From: Eubacterium sp.
Lineage (GTDB): Bacteria > Bacillota > Clostridia > Lachnospirales > Lachnospiraceae
Length of the DNA: 64,000 nucleotides
NCBI GenBank assembly: GCA_024690665.1
Contig: JAILOU010000020.1
Span: 1 to 64,000 of the forward strand
Direction of reading: 5' to 3'
Positions within the stretch are counted from its first letter, which is position 1. Each line of letters starts with the position of its first letter. The position numbers and the translations under genes were made by a program. The notes beneath the pieces are model-generated. The model was not told the origin of the DNA. It was given only the letters and a program-made list of their open reading frames with translations, and made no database searches. Below are positions 39,242 through 48,491 of the stretch, piece by piece.

Positions 39242-40684
39242 ATGAGTAACTACAATTTAACTTTGCTCACCGATCTATATGAGCTTACGATGATGCAAGG
39301 CTACTTCAAAGCCGGCAATCGGGATGTCGCCATCTTCGATGCCTTTTACCGAGAGAATCCTTGCGGCGGTGCCTACGCCATCAGCGCAGGGCTCGAGCAG
39401 CTCATTGACTATATTGAACATCTGTCTTTTAGTAAAGAAGACATTGACTACTTGAGAGAGCTTAACATTTTTGGCGAGGACTTTTTGGAATATCTGTCTG
39501 CGTTTCAATTCTCCGGAGATATCTATGCGATTCCGGAGGGCAGCATTATCTTCCCTCGCGAACCGCTCGTAAAGGTTGTCGCTCCGATTATGGAGGCGCA
39601 GCTGGTGGAGACCGCTCTTCTTAACATCATCAATCATCAGAGCCTGATTGCGACCAAGGCTTCTCGTGTCTGTTATGCCGCCAATGGTGATGGCGTCATG
39701 GAATTTGGTCTTCGTCGTGCACAAGGTCCGGACAGTGGTACCTTCGGCGCCCGCGCTGCCGTCATCGGCGGTTGTATCGGCACCTCCAATGTTTTAACCG
39801 GCAAGCTGTTTGACGTTCCGGTTCTTGGTACTCACGCCCACAGCTGGATTATGAGTTTTCCAAATGAATATCGTGCATTTAAAACATATGCCGAATTATA
39901 TCCGAATGCCTGCACACTTCTCGTCGACACTTACGATACGCTGCATTCCGGTGTTCCGAATGCTATCCGTGTCTTTACCGAAATGCGTGAACAGGGCATC
40001 GAGCTTAAGCACTATGGTATCCGCATGGACAGCGGCGACCTTGCGTACTTATCGAAAAAAGCGCGCGCTATGCTTGATGAAGCCGGCTTTGAGGATGCTG
40101 TCATCTCTGCTTCCAACGACCTTGATGAATATCTGATTCAAAGTCTTAAGATTCAGGGCGCCGCCATCAACTCCTGGGGTGTTGGCACGCATCTGATCAC
40201 CGCCAAGGACAATCCTTCTTTTGGTGGCGTATACAAGTTGGCTGCCATCCAGGGTAAGGACGGCAAATTTGTTCCGAAGATTAAGCTTTCTGAGAATTCT
40301 GAGAAGGTGACGAATCCTTGTGATAAAACAGTTTATCGTATTTATGATAAGGAGACCGGCAAGATTAAGGGCGATTTGATCTGCCTTGTTGATGAACAAT
40401 ATGATCTGTCTAAGGAGCTGAAACTATTTGACCCTAATGAACCTTGGAAAAAGACGATTCTTCCGGGCGGCAGTTACACCATGAAGGAACTTCTTGTGCC
40501 TGTCATTAAGAATGGTAAGTCTGTCTATCAGTCTCCTCCTGTTATGGAGATTCGTGAATATTGTAATCGTGAAAAAGAAACATTATGGGATGAGTCCAGA
40601 AGACTTGTGAATCCGCAAAAGATTCATGTGGACTTGTCACAGAAGTTATACGATATTAAGAATGAACTTTTGAATCGTGCATAA
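39242..40684 (+). CDS. pncB: Nicotinate phosphoribosyltransferase
   Basis: A 480-aa enzyme that makes nicotinate mononucleotide from nicotinate and PRPP. The N terminus LTLLTDLYELTMMQGYF, FGLRRAQGPDSG, GTHAHSWIMSFPNE (with the histidine phosphorylated in the family) and the IRMDSGDLAYLSKKAR PRPP region are present. It is third in the niaR operon. The ATG at 39242 (MSNYN) is chosen because AAGAAGGA precedes it; an ATG 18 nt upstream is possible. Confidence 0.94.
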   Translation: MSNYNLTLLTDLYELTMMQGYFKAGNRDVAIFDAFYRENPCGGAYAISAGLEQLIDYIEHLSFSKEDIDYLRELNIFGEDFLEYLSAFQFSGDIYAIPEGSIIFPREPLVKVVAPIMEAQLVETALLNIINHQSLIATKASRVCYAANGDGVMEFGLRRAQGPDSGTFGARAAVIGGCIGTSNVLTGKLFDVPVLGTHAHSWIMSFPNEYRAFKTYAELYPNACTLLVDTYDTLHSGVPNAIRVFTEMREQGIELKHYGIRMDSGDLAYLSKKARAMLDEAGFEDAVISASNDLDEYLIQSLKIQGAAINSWGVGTHLITAKDNPSFGGVYKLAAIQGKDGKFVPKIKLSENSEKVTNPCDKTVYRIYDKETGKIKGDLICLVDEQYDLSKELKLFDPNEPWKKTILPGGSYTMKELLVPVIKNGKSVYQSPPVMEIREYCNREKETLWDESRRLVNPQKIHVDLSQKLYDIKNELLNRA

Positions 40685-40718
40685 AAAAGAGGTGCTGCTT
40701 TTTGGTAGCACCTCTTTA
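40683..40718. terminator. Bidirectional terminator between pncB and the LysR gene
   Basis: AAAGAGGTGCT (40686-40696) pairs with AGCACCTCTTT (40707-40717) with A/T tracts on both flanks. It lies between two convergent genes and can serve both. Confidence 0.85.
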
Positions 40719-40733
40719 TCATTTCTTCTGTTT

Positions 40734-41630
40734 TTACATAGCGTCTGTCTCTCCATCCGCACGGATTATGTCAACAAATCGCTGTAATGGTTGTGAGAAA
40801 ATTTTGTCTTTGTGATATACAATATTGAGATTTCTCTTAAGCGACACATCTGTAATATCCAGTTCTACAAGCGAGCCTTCCTCGATATAATCGCGAACCA
40901 GCAGATACGGCAATACGGCGATTCCATATCCATCCTGCGTTGCTTTCACGAGCGCCTTTGTCGAGGTGCTCTCCCACAGAATTTCAATGTCTATGTCATT
41001 AAGCCTTGTCAGCTGTTCAAACTTTTCTCTGACGCCGGCGCCTCTTTCCCGAAGCAAAAACGGCTCATTTGCCAGATCTTTTAACACCAGATCCTTCTTT
41101 TTCGCAAGTGGAGAATCCTTTGCTGCAACAACTGCAATCTTATCCTTGTAATACGGCTCTTGAATCAGATAGTCAGCCTTTTTCGTAAGGTCTTCCCAGA
41201 TTGCGATGTCAAGTTCTTGTTCTTTTAGCATCTTCTCTAATACAGATGACCTTGAGACTTTGACCCGCACCTTAATCTGCGGATACTCTTTCTCAAATCC
41301 ATCTATATAGCGACGAATTAATTCTGTGCCGGCAGAGATATTAACTCCTACCGTGATCTCCCGGACGCCCTGCACATTACGCATCTCCGAATCCATTTCT
41401 TCAAATAAGGTAAAGATGCGTTTTGCATAGTAATACATAGTTTCCCCGGATTGGGTCACATAAAGCTTCGAGCCCACTCGCTCAAATAAAATAACGTCAA
41501 AATATGTTTCGATTTCTCGAATCGCCTGCGATACTGCAGGCTGTGTCATAAATAATTTTTTTCCGGCATTTGTCATGCTTTTTTCTTCGTATACGGTCAC
41601 AAATACTTCCAACTGTCGATTACTAATCAT
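40734..41630 (-). CDS. LysR-family transcriptional regulator
   Basis: A 298-aa protein. The N-terminal HTH (SMTNAGKKLFMTQPAVSQAI, REIETYFDVILFERVGSKL) and a periplasmic-binding-type effector domain (TVGVNISAGTELIRRYIDGF) are clear. It resembles CysL/CysB-like members, but the target is unknown. The FUSC-family gene lies 212 bp upstream on the same strand and could be a target; the intergenic DNA shows nothing else. Confidence 0.88.
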   Translation of the reverse strand: MISNRQLEVFVTVYEEKSMTNAGKKLFMTQPAVSQAIREIETYFDVILFERVGSKLYVTQSGETMYYYAKRIFTLFEEMDSEMRNVQGVREITVGVNISAGTELIRRYIDGFEKEYPQIKVRVKVSRSSVLEKMLKEQELDIAIWEDLTKKADYLIQEPYYKDKIAVVAAKDSPLAKKKDLVLKDLANEPFLLRERGAGVREKFEQLTRLNDIDIEILWESTSTKALVKATQDGYGIAVLPYLLVRDYIEEGSLVELDITDVSLKRNLNIVYHKDKIFSQPLQRFVDIIRADGETDAM

Positions 41631-41842
41631 ACATGTTCTCCTGTCTCGGTCGCATTTGTAAACTTCCAGTTAATGTTACCCTTAGGTTGCTTACGCTTTC
41701 TTCTGTGTTGTTAACCCTCAACGCAGATATGCTGTCCCTCTTTATTTTTTACAAAGAACATTTTAACATATTATTGTTTTGTTTTCTACACCATACCGTA
41801 CTTTAGTACCATTCTTATTGGCTATATCCCCATAACTTTTAC

Positions 41843-43408
41843 TTATACCCTTCCTTTTACACCAACAAAGTGATGCACCAGATAAAGAGACATGTCATTC
41901 ATGTGTTGATTCAGCACCTCGAGCAGATGTTCATTACGCTTCTCATGCGGAAGCGCCTGATTATAGCGTCGAAGTCTTCGGCTAAGCAGATACGAACGAA
42001 TCAATAGCTGATCTCTTTCATGCCGAAGTTCCTCCGGGCTTTCGCCGGTATGCATCTTGATTCTTTCCATTTCCTCGCGCAGGCGATTCAGCCTAGACAT
42101 CAGATATTCTGCCTCCGGTTCAATCCGAATCGGGAAGATAAATCTACAGCCCAGCAGCGTCAGCGCTCCTCCGCCAAAGGTGTAAATCAGTCGCTCCAGC
42201 AGGGTAAAATCAATATTCTCCGGTGTGATATTAAGCGCCAGCACCGCACACGTCAGATAGGCAACGGTCGTCGCATAATTTTTGGAACTGTTGATCAAAA
42301 AATTAAAGATAATCAGTATTACAACATGCGCCTGGGTACTTGGGAAGATGGTAAAAAGCAAAAAGCACAGCACCACGCCCGCGATAGTTCCCATCAGACG
42401 CCCTTTGATCTTGCCGGTGATATTCTCATACAGCGGCACCATCATAAAGTAAACCGATACAGCAAGCCAGAAACCATTTCCCCATGGACAGACATAGCCG
42501 TAGACCATGCATGCCGTCATCACAATCAGCATACGAAGTGCGAATCGCAGGGTGAAGGAGCGGATGTCCGGCTTATCCTTTTTAAATTCGAGTTTCTTAC
42601 TAAAGTCATTTGCCTGATCTTCTTCATATAATGCCCTGAAGTTCACAAGCATATTCTTAATCTGCGGTGCTTTTTCTTCTACATCAAGATTGTAACTCAA
42701 AACGGTGATGACCTGGAATAGTGCCACAAAGCGGCAATACCAGTTCACCTTGTTTTCCTTTCGAAATCCGGCGTAATTATATAAGTAGATTTCATCGCAG
42801 ATCTGCTCATTAAGCAGATGAAGCAGCTGCTGTTTTTGCTCTACCAGCAAGCGGTCGCCCGCAACATAGGCCTCATAAAGCTGCTCACCGATGTCGAATC
42901 CCTGTCCTACCAACTTGCGCACATCCTTTTTGTTGTGGCGCGCCGGCAGTACCAGTAATACGACAAATGCAATCGCAAATGAAAGGATGAGCGCCACCAG
43001 CCGCATCGACAGCCCGCTCACTCCGGTTACCGGCGACAGCTGAAATAAGATAAATGCCATCCCGGGCGTATAGTAGTTGTCCGGATGGTACTCGTCGATC
43101 AGATGGTATACAATCCAAAAGAAGACTGCGGCGTTAACCACAATCGCAAGTGGCAGCGACAGCGCCGCCACGTAAGCCGCCACCGCCAGCACCATGTAGA
43201 TTAGAAATGTCTTTAGCATGCTCGCATAGTGGTTACTTAAGTTCGCAAAATACAGATAAGAAAGAGTCACACATGGACCAATGATCGTATTTTCCACACC
43301 AAAGAAATAATAGATGACAAAAAAGATTCCGGTCACAACGATGGTTGGCGCAATTGCGCCTTTGATGTCTACATTTTTTCGAAAATATAATTTCATTTGA
43401 TCTGTCAT
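41843..43408 (-). CDS. FUSC/ArAE-family membrane protein
   Basis: A 521-aa protein with two blocks of hydrophobic segments (about residues 18-155 and 285-425) separated by a soluble region, the layout of aromatic acid exporter/fusaric-acid-resistance-like proteins. Recognisable pieces are GPCVTLSYLYFANLSNHY and PWGNGFWLAVSVYFMMVPLY. The C-terminal roughly 85 residues are helical and soluble. It probably exports small organic acids, but the substrate is not known. Confidence 0.8.
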   Translation of the reverse strand: MTDQMKLYFRKNVDIKGAIAPTIVVTGIFFVIYYFFGVENTIIGPCVTLSYLYFANLSNHYASMLKTFLIYMVLAVAAYVAALSLPLAIVVNAAVFFWIVYHLIDEYHPDNYYTPGMAFILFQLSPVTGVSGLSMRLVALILSFAIAFVVLLVLPARHNKKDVRKLVGQGFDIGEQLYEAYVAGDRLLVEQKQQLLHLLNEQICDEIYLYNYAGFRKENKVNWYCRFVALFQVITVLSYNLDVEEKAPQIKNMLVNFRALYEEDQANDFSKKLEFKKDKPDIRSFTLRFALRMLIVMTACMVYGYVCPWGNGFWLAVSVYFMMVPLYENITGKIKGRLMGTIAGVVLCFLLFTIFPSTQAHVVILIIFNFLINSSKNYATTVAYLTCAVLALNITPENIDFTLLERLIYTFGGGALTLLGCRFIFPIRIEPEAEYLMSRLNRLREEMERIKMHTGESPEELRHERDQLLIRSYLLSRRLRRYNQALPHEKRNEHLLEVLNQHMNDMSLYLVHHFVGVKGRV

Positions 43409-43440
43409 ATTATTTGTCCTCCTCTCCCCTCTGAGTCTAT

Positions 43441-45153
43441 TTATGTCGGAAGCTCATCTAGAATCGTTACGGTTGCGTTATTCGTAATCACATCCCGCTT
43501 CTCATAATCAAACAACACCCATCTTTCCTCGCCTTTTTTCGGAAATGGCATTCCTCGTTTGACGTCCCAGACCGGTATCGTAAATGGTTGCAGGTCGCAG
43601 TACTTTTGCTCATATCCCAAAAGTCTTAGTGCTCTTGCAATCTCCTTTTTCCTGCCGGACAAATCCGGTGCCCACTTCGGGCGCTTCTTCGCTTTTTCTC
43701 GAAGGTAATAGTCGTACAGCAGGGTTTCTTGTGCCAGTTCAAATAATTCCGGTGCCGTGTTTTTGATCAACTGCAGCAACAATACATATTTATGAAGACG
43801 GCTCACCTTGTTATTCAGCCATCCAAAGCTTGCATAAAAGGCTCCCAGATGCAGGTAGAATTCAAATGCCGTCTCATACATCGTCTCTGCTACCGGCAGC
43901 GTAGTCCTAAACTGGCCGGTGTTATAATAGGTCTCCACCATCTCTTCTACCAGCTTCAGATTCAGCATCTGTCCGTAGGTCACCCATCTCGACTGCAGCA
44001 CTTCGTACGGCGGCTTGTCTGTATAGACGAGGCCGTATTCTTCTGCATGATCATACATGTAGGAGCCTCGAAGCACCTTCAAAAATCCGAGTTGCAGCTG
44101 GTCCGGCTCTAAGCGGTACACATCTTCAAATGAATTTTGAAAGGACTCATAGTCTTCATACGGAAGTCCCGCGATCAGATCCAGATGCTGGTGAATGTTA
44201 TTCATCTTACGCACTGCCGTCACGGCTTCTTCCACGCGTCCCACGCTCATCGTTCGATGGATTTCGCGAATCGTCTCAAAGTTTGTCGTCTGAATTCCGA
44301 TTTCCAACTGTACAAGTCCCGGACGCATCTTCGACAACGTCCTCATATGGTCGGCCTTTAACAAATCAGCCGCGATTTCAAACTGAAAGTTCGTCACGCC
44401 ATTATCATGCTCTAAGATATAACGCCAGATGCCAAGCGCATGCTCCGGATTACAGTTGAATGTCCGATCGATGAATTTCACCTGTGGCACGTTGTTGTCC
44501 AGGAAAAACTGCAGTTCTTGACAGACCTTATCGAGCGAGCGAAATCGCAGGTGCTTATCTATAGAAGAAATACAGTAGGTACAAGAGAATGGACATCCTC
44601 TGCTTGACTCATAGTAGATGATCTTGTGCTCTAATCCTTTCAGGCTTGGATAGCAAAATGGAATCTCATCCAGCGGCAGTGGCATCCCCTGTGGCTGCAC
44701 CTGCACGTGGCCATTTTCCGTTAGCCACACCAGCCCCGGTATCTGATCGAAGTCTCCAATTCTGTCATAGAACTGGCAGATTTTCGTAAATGGCACTTCG
44801 CCTTCTCCTACCATCACGCCGTTTATCTCCGGATGCTCTGTTACATACTCCTCTGCACGAAAGGACACTTCCGGTCCTCCCAGGTAAATGGGAATTGACG
44901 GATTTATCTTATGAAATTCTCTGGTCACTTCCTGCACCAGCTCCATGTTCCAGATGTAACAGGAAAAAAACAGCACATCCGGATTGTGACGAAACAAATC
45001 CGCCAGAATCTGCTGCATCGGCTGGTTGATGGTATATTCTGCAATCTGCGCGTGCTGTCCCTGTGATGCCGCATAACTTTTCAGCGACAGGCAGGCCAGA
45101 TTTGAATGGATATATTTTGCATTGATTGCTACAAGTACATTGTTCATTACCAA
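43441..45153 (-). CDS. B12-binding domain radical SAM protein (DUF4080 type)
   Basis: A 570-aa protein. The N-terminal half (about 1-140) has a cobalamin-binding Rossmann fold (LVAINAKYIHSNLACLSLKS, FFSCYIWNMELV, YLGGPEVSF). The radical SAM 4Fe-4S motif CPFSCTYC follows near residue 190, with GLPYEDYESF later. The C-terminal extension is the DUF4080-like region. The reaction is unknown; related enzymes carry out methylations or rearrangements. A TTG at 45153 has AGGAG 7 nt upstream, whereas the ATG at 45147 is 13 nt away, so TTG may be the true start. Confidence 0.85.
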   Translation of the reverse strand: MVMNNVLVAINAKYIHSNLACLSLKSYAASQGQHAQIAEYTINQPMQQILADLFRHNPDVLFFSCYIWNMELVQEVTREFHKINPSIPIYLGGPEVSFRAEEYVTEHPEINGVMVGEGEVPFTKICQFYDRIGDFDQIPGLVWLTENGHVQVQPQGMPLPLDEIPFCYPSLKGLEHKIIYYESSRGCPFSCTYCISSIDKHLRFRSLDKVCQELQFFLDNNVPQVKFIDRTFNCNPEHALGIWRYILEHDNGVTNFQFEIAADLLKADHMRTLSKMRPGLVQLEIGIQTTNFETIREIHRTMSVGRVEEAVTAVRKMNNIHQHLDLIAGLPYEDYESFQNSFEDVYRLEPDQLQLGFLKVLRGSYMYDHAEEYGLVYTDKPPYEVLQSRWVTYGQMLNLKLVEEMVETYYNTGQFRTTLPVAETMYETAFEFYLHLGAFYASFGWLNNKVSRLHKYVLLLQLIKNTAPELFELAQETLLYDYYLREKAKKRPKWAPDLSGRKKEIARALRLLGYEQKYCDLQPFTIPVWDVKRGMPFPKKGEERWVLFDYEKRDVITNNATVTILDELPT

Positions 45154-45243
45154 TCACATACTCCTATCATGTTCATTTACCTACTGATTTTAACACAAAC
45201 CCTCCTCTAATTACTTAGATTTTCTTAATTATTTCCAGAATCC

Positions 45244-45272
45244 TTGCCTTGCGCGAATGCAATCACTATAAT
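45244..45272 (+). promoter_or_regulatory. Promoter of the oppA-like gene
   Basis: TTGCCT (45244-45249) and TATAAT (45267-45272) are 17 bp apart, about 30 bp before the start codon, which has AGAGGAG upstream. Confidence 0.7.
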
Positions 45273-45303
45273 GGTAACAGTTTGAAAAAGAGGAGACTTA
45301 TTT

Positions 45304-47016
45304 ATGAAACGTATGAAAAAGATATGCGCCTTCGGCCTTGCCTTTACCCTGGCAATCGGACTTTGCGCCTGCTCAGGCAGCTCTGATTCTACCGGTAAGA
45401 CAACCGATGGTGACAACAATGAAGAAGAAACACCTGTTAAGATTCAGTCTATGTTCACCAACGCCATCGAAACTCTCGATGCGCAGGCTGCGACCGATGA
45501 AACTTCCATGGAAGTCATCGCCAATTTTACAGACGGACTGAAACAACAGGCTGATGACGGAAGTATTGTTAATGCTTTATGTGCTGAGGAATCGGTTTCC
45601 GACGACAAAACGGTCTACACCTTCACCCTTCGTGAGGATGCTACCTGGTCTAATGGCGAACCGGTTACTGCCCACGACTTTGTATGTGGCTGGCAACGTG
45701 CTGTCAACCCGGATAATGAAGATGGTAACCCGAACGGCTACCTCTTTAGCGATGTCGCTCAAATCAAGGGCGCCGCTGCTATCCTGGCCGGCAAAAAGGA
45801 TGTCTCTGAGCTTGGCGTTCGTGCCATCGACGACTACACTCTTGAAGTTACGTTAAAATGCCCGGTCGACAACTTTGACGAATTATTATGCCTGCCGGCA
45901 TTTTACCCGGCCTGCGTCTCTTATGTTGAGTCCGCCGGCGAGGACTACGCAACTGACTGCGACCATGTCCTTTCTAATGGTGCTTTTACTTTGACCGATT
46001 ATGATACTTCCACCAATTGGATTCAGTTTGAGAAAAATGAGGACTACTACGATGCCGACAGCATCACGGTTTCGGAACTGAATTACAAGATTGTGCAGGA
46101 TTCGCAAAGCGCCATCCTTGACTACGAAGATGGTCATCTTGACACCATCACACTTAGCGGTGAGCATGCCTTAGACGATATTGAGGATGCTTCTTCCAAA
46201 TCTATTGACACCGGTGCTTTATGGTATCTTAGCCCAAACACCGTCCGCTACAAGGAACTGGATAACAAGAATCTGCGCAAGGCTTTGACTTATGCCATCG
46301 ACCGCGATTCTCTTACCAACGATATCTTAAACAATGGTTCTACTGCTGCTTACTCTGCTGTTGCTACCGGCGTTGACGTGAATCCGAAGAATGACTCTGA
46401 TTTTACTTCCGGCGCGGAATACAGCGATTATATTGGTTACGATACGAAGCTCGCTCAAAAATATTTGAAAAAGGCCTTTAAGCAGCTGGGCGTTACTGCC
46501 TTTGAGCTTGAGCTTTTAGTGGATGACGACGAGACTTCTCAGGCTCTCGGTGCTGCAATCAAGTCGCAGATCGAATCTACCCTTTCCGGTGTTACGATCT
46601 CACTTCGCATTGAACCGAAAGCACAACGTCTTGCCGATCAGGCTGATGGCAATTATTGCCTCGCTCTTACTTGCTTAAGTGGTTATTACAGTGATGCTTC
46701 TGCTTATCTGGAAGCTTTTACCAGCAGCAAGAGTAACTCGAGAAATTATGGTGCTCTTAGTGATGAGAAATATGACTTTTTAATCTACTCTGTTTTAGAT
46801 AACAGTCTTTCTTCTGCCAAGGCTTGCTACAAGTCTTTGAAGAAGGCGGAGGAGCGTCTGATGAAACAGGCTGTGATGATTCCGCTTTACCAGGAATATG
46901 ATATGGTCTTTACGCGTTCTTCGGTTTCGAATGTGGTTTATCATAATTCCGGTATTCTTAGGAGTTTTAAGCATGCGACGAAGGATATGTCGGTGAATGT
47001 CGAAGAGGATGAGTAG
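45304..47016 (+). CDS. Oligopeptide ABC transporter substrate-binding lipoprotein
   Basis: A 570-aa family 5 extracellular solute-binding protein (OppA/MppA type). The signal peptide MKRMKKICAFGLAFTLAIG ends in lipobox LCAC, so the mature protein is lipid-anchored outside the membrane. The body shows AEESVSDDKTVYTFTLREDA, WSNGEPVTAHDFVCGWQRAV and the LRKALTYAIDRD hinge region. No permease or ATPase genes lie beside it, so it must use a transporter elsewhere or act as a sensor. Single-gene transcript ending at the hairpin region near 47208. Confidence 0.9.
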   Translation: MKRMKKICAFGLAFTLAIGLCACSGSSDSTGKTTDGDNNEEETPVKIQSMFTNAIETLDAQAATDETSMEVIANFTDGLKQQADDGSIVNALCAEESVSDDKTVYTFTLREDATWSNGEPVTAHDFVCGWQRAVNPDNEDGNPNGYLFSDVAQIKGAAAILAGKKDVSELGVRAIDDYTLEVTLKCPVDNFDELLCLPAFYPACVSYVESAGEDYATDCDHVLSNGAFTLTDYDTSTNWIQFEKNEDYYDADSITVSELNYKIVQDSQSAILDYEDGHLDTITLSGEHALDDIEDASSKSIDTGALWYLSPNTVRYKELDNKNLRKALTYAIDRDSLTNDILNNGSTAAYSAVATGVDVNPKNDSDFTSGAEYSDYIGYDTKLAQKYLKKAFKQLGVTAFELELLVDDDETSQALGAAIKSQIESTLSGVTISLRIEPKAQRLADQADGNYCLALTCLSGYYSDASAYLEAFTSSKSNSRNYGALSDEKYDFLIYSVLDNSLSSAKACYKSLKKAEERLMKQAVMIPLYQEYDMVFTRSSVSNVVYHNSGILRSFKHATKDMSVNVEEDE

Positions 47017-47162
47017 GTTTCGGTTTTGTGTGTGGGCGGCGCTCCCTTCTAGGCATACGATTTTCGCCTGCACCGACCCGCCGCTTTTCGTTTCTTTCCT
47101 GCGCATCTGTTGATTCGCTCGCAGACGACCGTGTTCTGCTAGGATGGATATGAGAACTTTAC

Positions 47163-47287
47163 AAGAAATGGCCGGATGTGCCGTTGGCACACCTAACGGT
47201 CTAATTAAACCAGCGTTCCTGCAAACGAGTTTGCGGATACGCTGGTTTTCTTATCCCTAAGTCTGCTACGCAGACGGGCCATTTCTT
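47163..47287. repeat. Multi-branched inverted-repeat element
   Basis: A perfect 11-bp outer stem, AAGAAATGGCC (47163-47173) with GGCCATTTCTT (47277-47287), encloses three hairpins. They are TGTGCC-GTT-GGCACA (47177-47191), AACCAGCGT with ACGCTGGTT and inner GCAAAC/GTTTGC (47208-47247), and GTCTGC-TAC-GCAGAC (47261-47275). As RNA it would fold into a four-way, cloverleaf-like structure. The large middle hairpin followed by TTTTCTT could end the oppA transcript. The rest of 47017-47506 holds another hairpin (CCGAGG-CAG-CCTCGG, 47296-47310) and no gene I would defend. Confidence 0.75.
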
Positions 47288-47506
47288 TACGCTATCCGAG
47301 GCAGCCTCGGTTCGTCTTTTGCTCGCTAATGATGCTTGTCAAGAAACGGCGGCTCTCGATGTGCATTCGAAAATGTATCCTATCCGGTCGCTTGGGTTTT
47401 CCCTGCCGAAACGGTACTACATAGCGATGGGATTTTCCCGGGAGTGGGGGCAATTGTAACTTTCTCCCCCTTTCCTTTAACCCAATTTACAATTTCTTCC
47501 CAAACA

Positions 47507-47546
47507 AAAACATCGGCTCCTGCATCTTGCAGATCGCCGATGTTTT
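47507..47546 (-). terminator. Terminator after purC
   Basis: AAAACATCGGC (47507-47517) pairs with GCCGATGTTTT (47536-47546), with an inner CTGCA/TGCAG step. On the minus strand it directly follows the purC stop codon. Confidence 0.85.
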
Positions 47547-47556
47547 CATATGTCTT

Positions 47557-48429
47557 TTAGAGTTTTTTTCCTGTCAGTTTTTCGTATACTTCCAAGTATT
47601 TTCCGATTGTCTGATTTGCAACATCTTCCGGTAGTGTCCAATCATTTCCCGGATTTGCTTTCAGCCAGTCTCTTGCAATCTGCTTGTCAAACGATGGCTG
47701 TGAATGTCCTGCTTCATAGACGTCTGCCGGCCAGAATCTGGACGAATCCGGTGTCAGCATCTCGTCTGCAAGTACGATATTGCCTTCTTCATCAAGACCA
47801 AATTCGAACTTGGTATCTGCAATGATGATGCCCTTGGTGCGCGCATAATCAGAACACTTTTTGTAAAGTTCGATGGTGTAGTCGCGAAGCTTGGCTGCAT
47901 ATTCCTCACCCTTTCCAGGATAAGCTTTTTCAAGATGGGCAATACTTTGCTCATAAGAAATATTTTCATCATGATCACCAATCTCAGCCTTGGTAGAAGG
48001 TGTGTAGATTGGCTCCGGTAACTTGTCAGATTCCTTTAATCCTTCCGGAAGTTTGATGCCGCAGACAGTGCCGTCCTTTTCATAGCTGGCCCAGCCACCA
48101 CCTGTAATGTAGCCACGCACGATACATTCCACCGGAAGCATTTCCAGTTTCTTGCACATCATGCTGTTGCCGTCGAATCTCTCCTGCCGGAAGAATTCCG
48201 GCATGTCTTTCACGTCTACAGAAATCATATGATTCGGAATCACATCCTTGGTCATATCAAACCAGAACTTGGAAATCTGTGTCAGCACGGTTCCTTTCTT
48301 AGAGATTACATTATGAAGAATTACATCAAAGCAGCTGATTCTGTCAGTCGCCACCATGATGAGGCTGTCGCCGTTGTCATAAATCTCTCTTACTTTTCCT
48401 TCTTTAATAGGTTTTAATTCTGTTGCCAT
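47557..48429 (-). CDS. purC: Phosphoribosylaminoimidazole-succinocarboxamide synthase
   Basis: A 290-aa SAICAR synthetase, a step in purine synthesis. The motifs IKEGKVREIYDNGDSLIMVA, TDRISCFDVILHNVI, CIVRGYITGGGWASYEKDGT and ADTKFEFGLDEEGNIVLADE are diagnostic. It stands alone rather than in a pur operon. Confidence 0.95.
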   Translation of the reverse strand: MATELKPIKEGKVREIYDNGDSLIMVATDRISCFDVILHNVISKKGTVLTQISKFWFDMTKDVIPNHMISVDVKDMPEFFRQERFDGNSMMCKKLEMLPVECIVRGYITGGGWASYEKDGTVCGIKLPEGLKESDKLPEPIYTPSTKAEIGDHDENISYEQSIAHLEKAYPGKGEEYAAKLRDYTIELYKKCSDYARTKGIIIADTKFEFGLDEEGNIVLADEMLTPDSSRFWPADVYEAGHSQPSFDKQIARDWLKANPGNDWTLPEDVANQTIGKYLEVYEKLTGKKL

Positions 48430-48491
48430 CTTGTACCTCTTTCATATGTTTGTCATTTGCTCTTATAACATAGTTTATTTTTTTACAAAAA

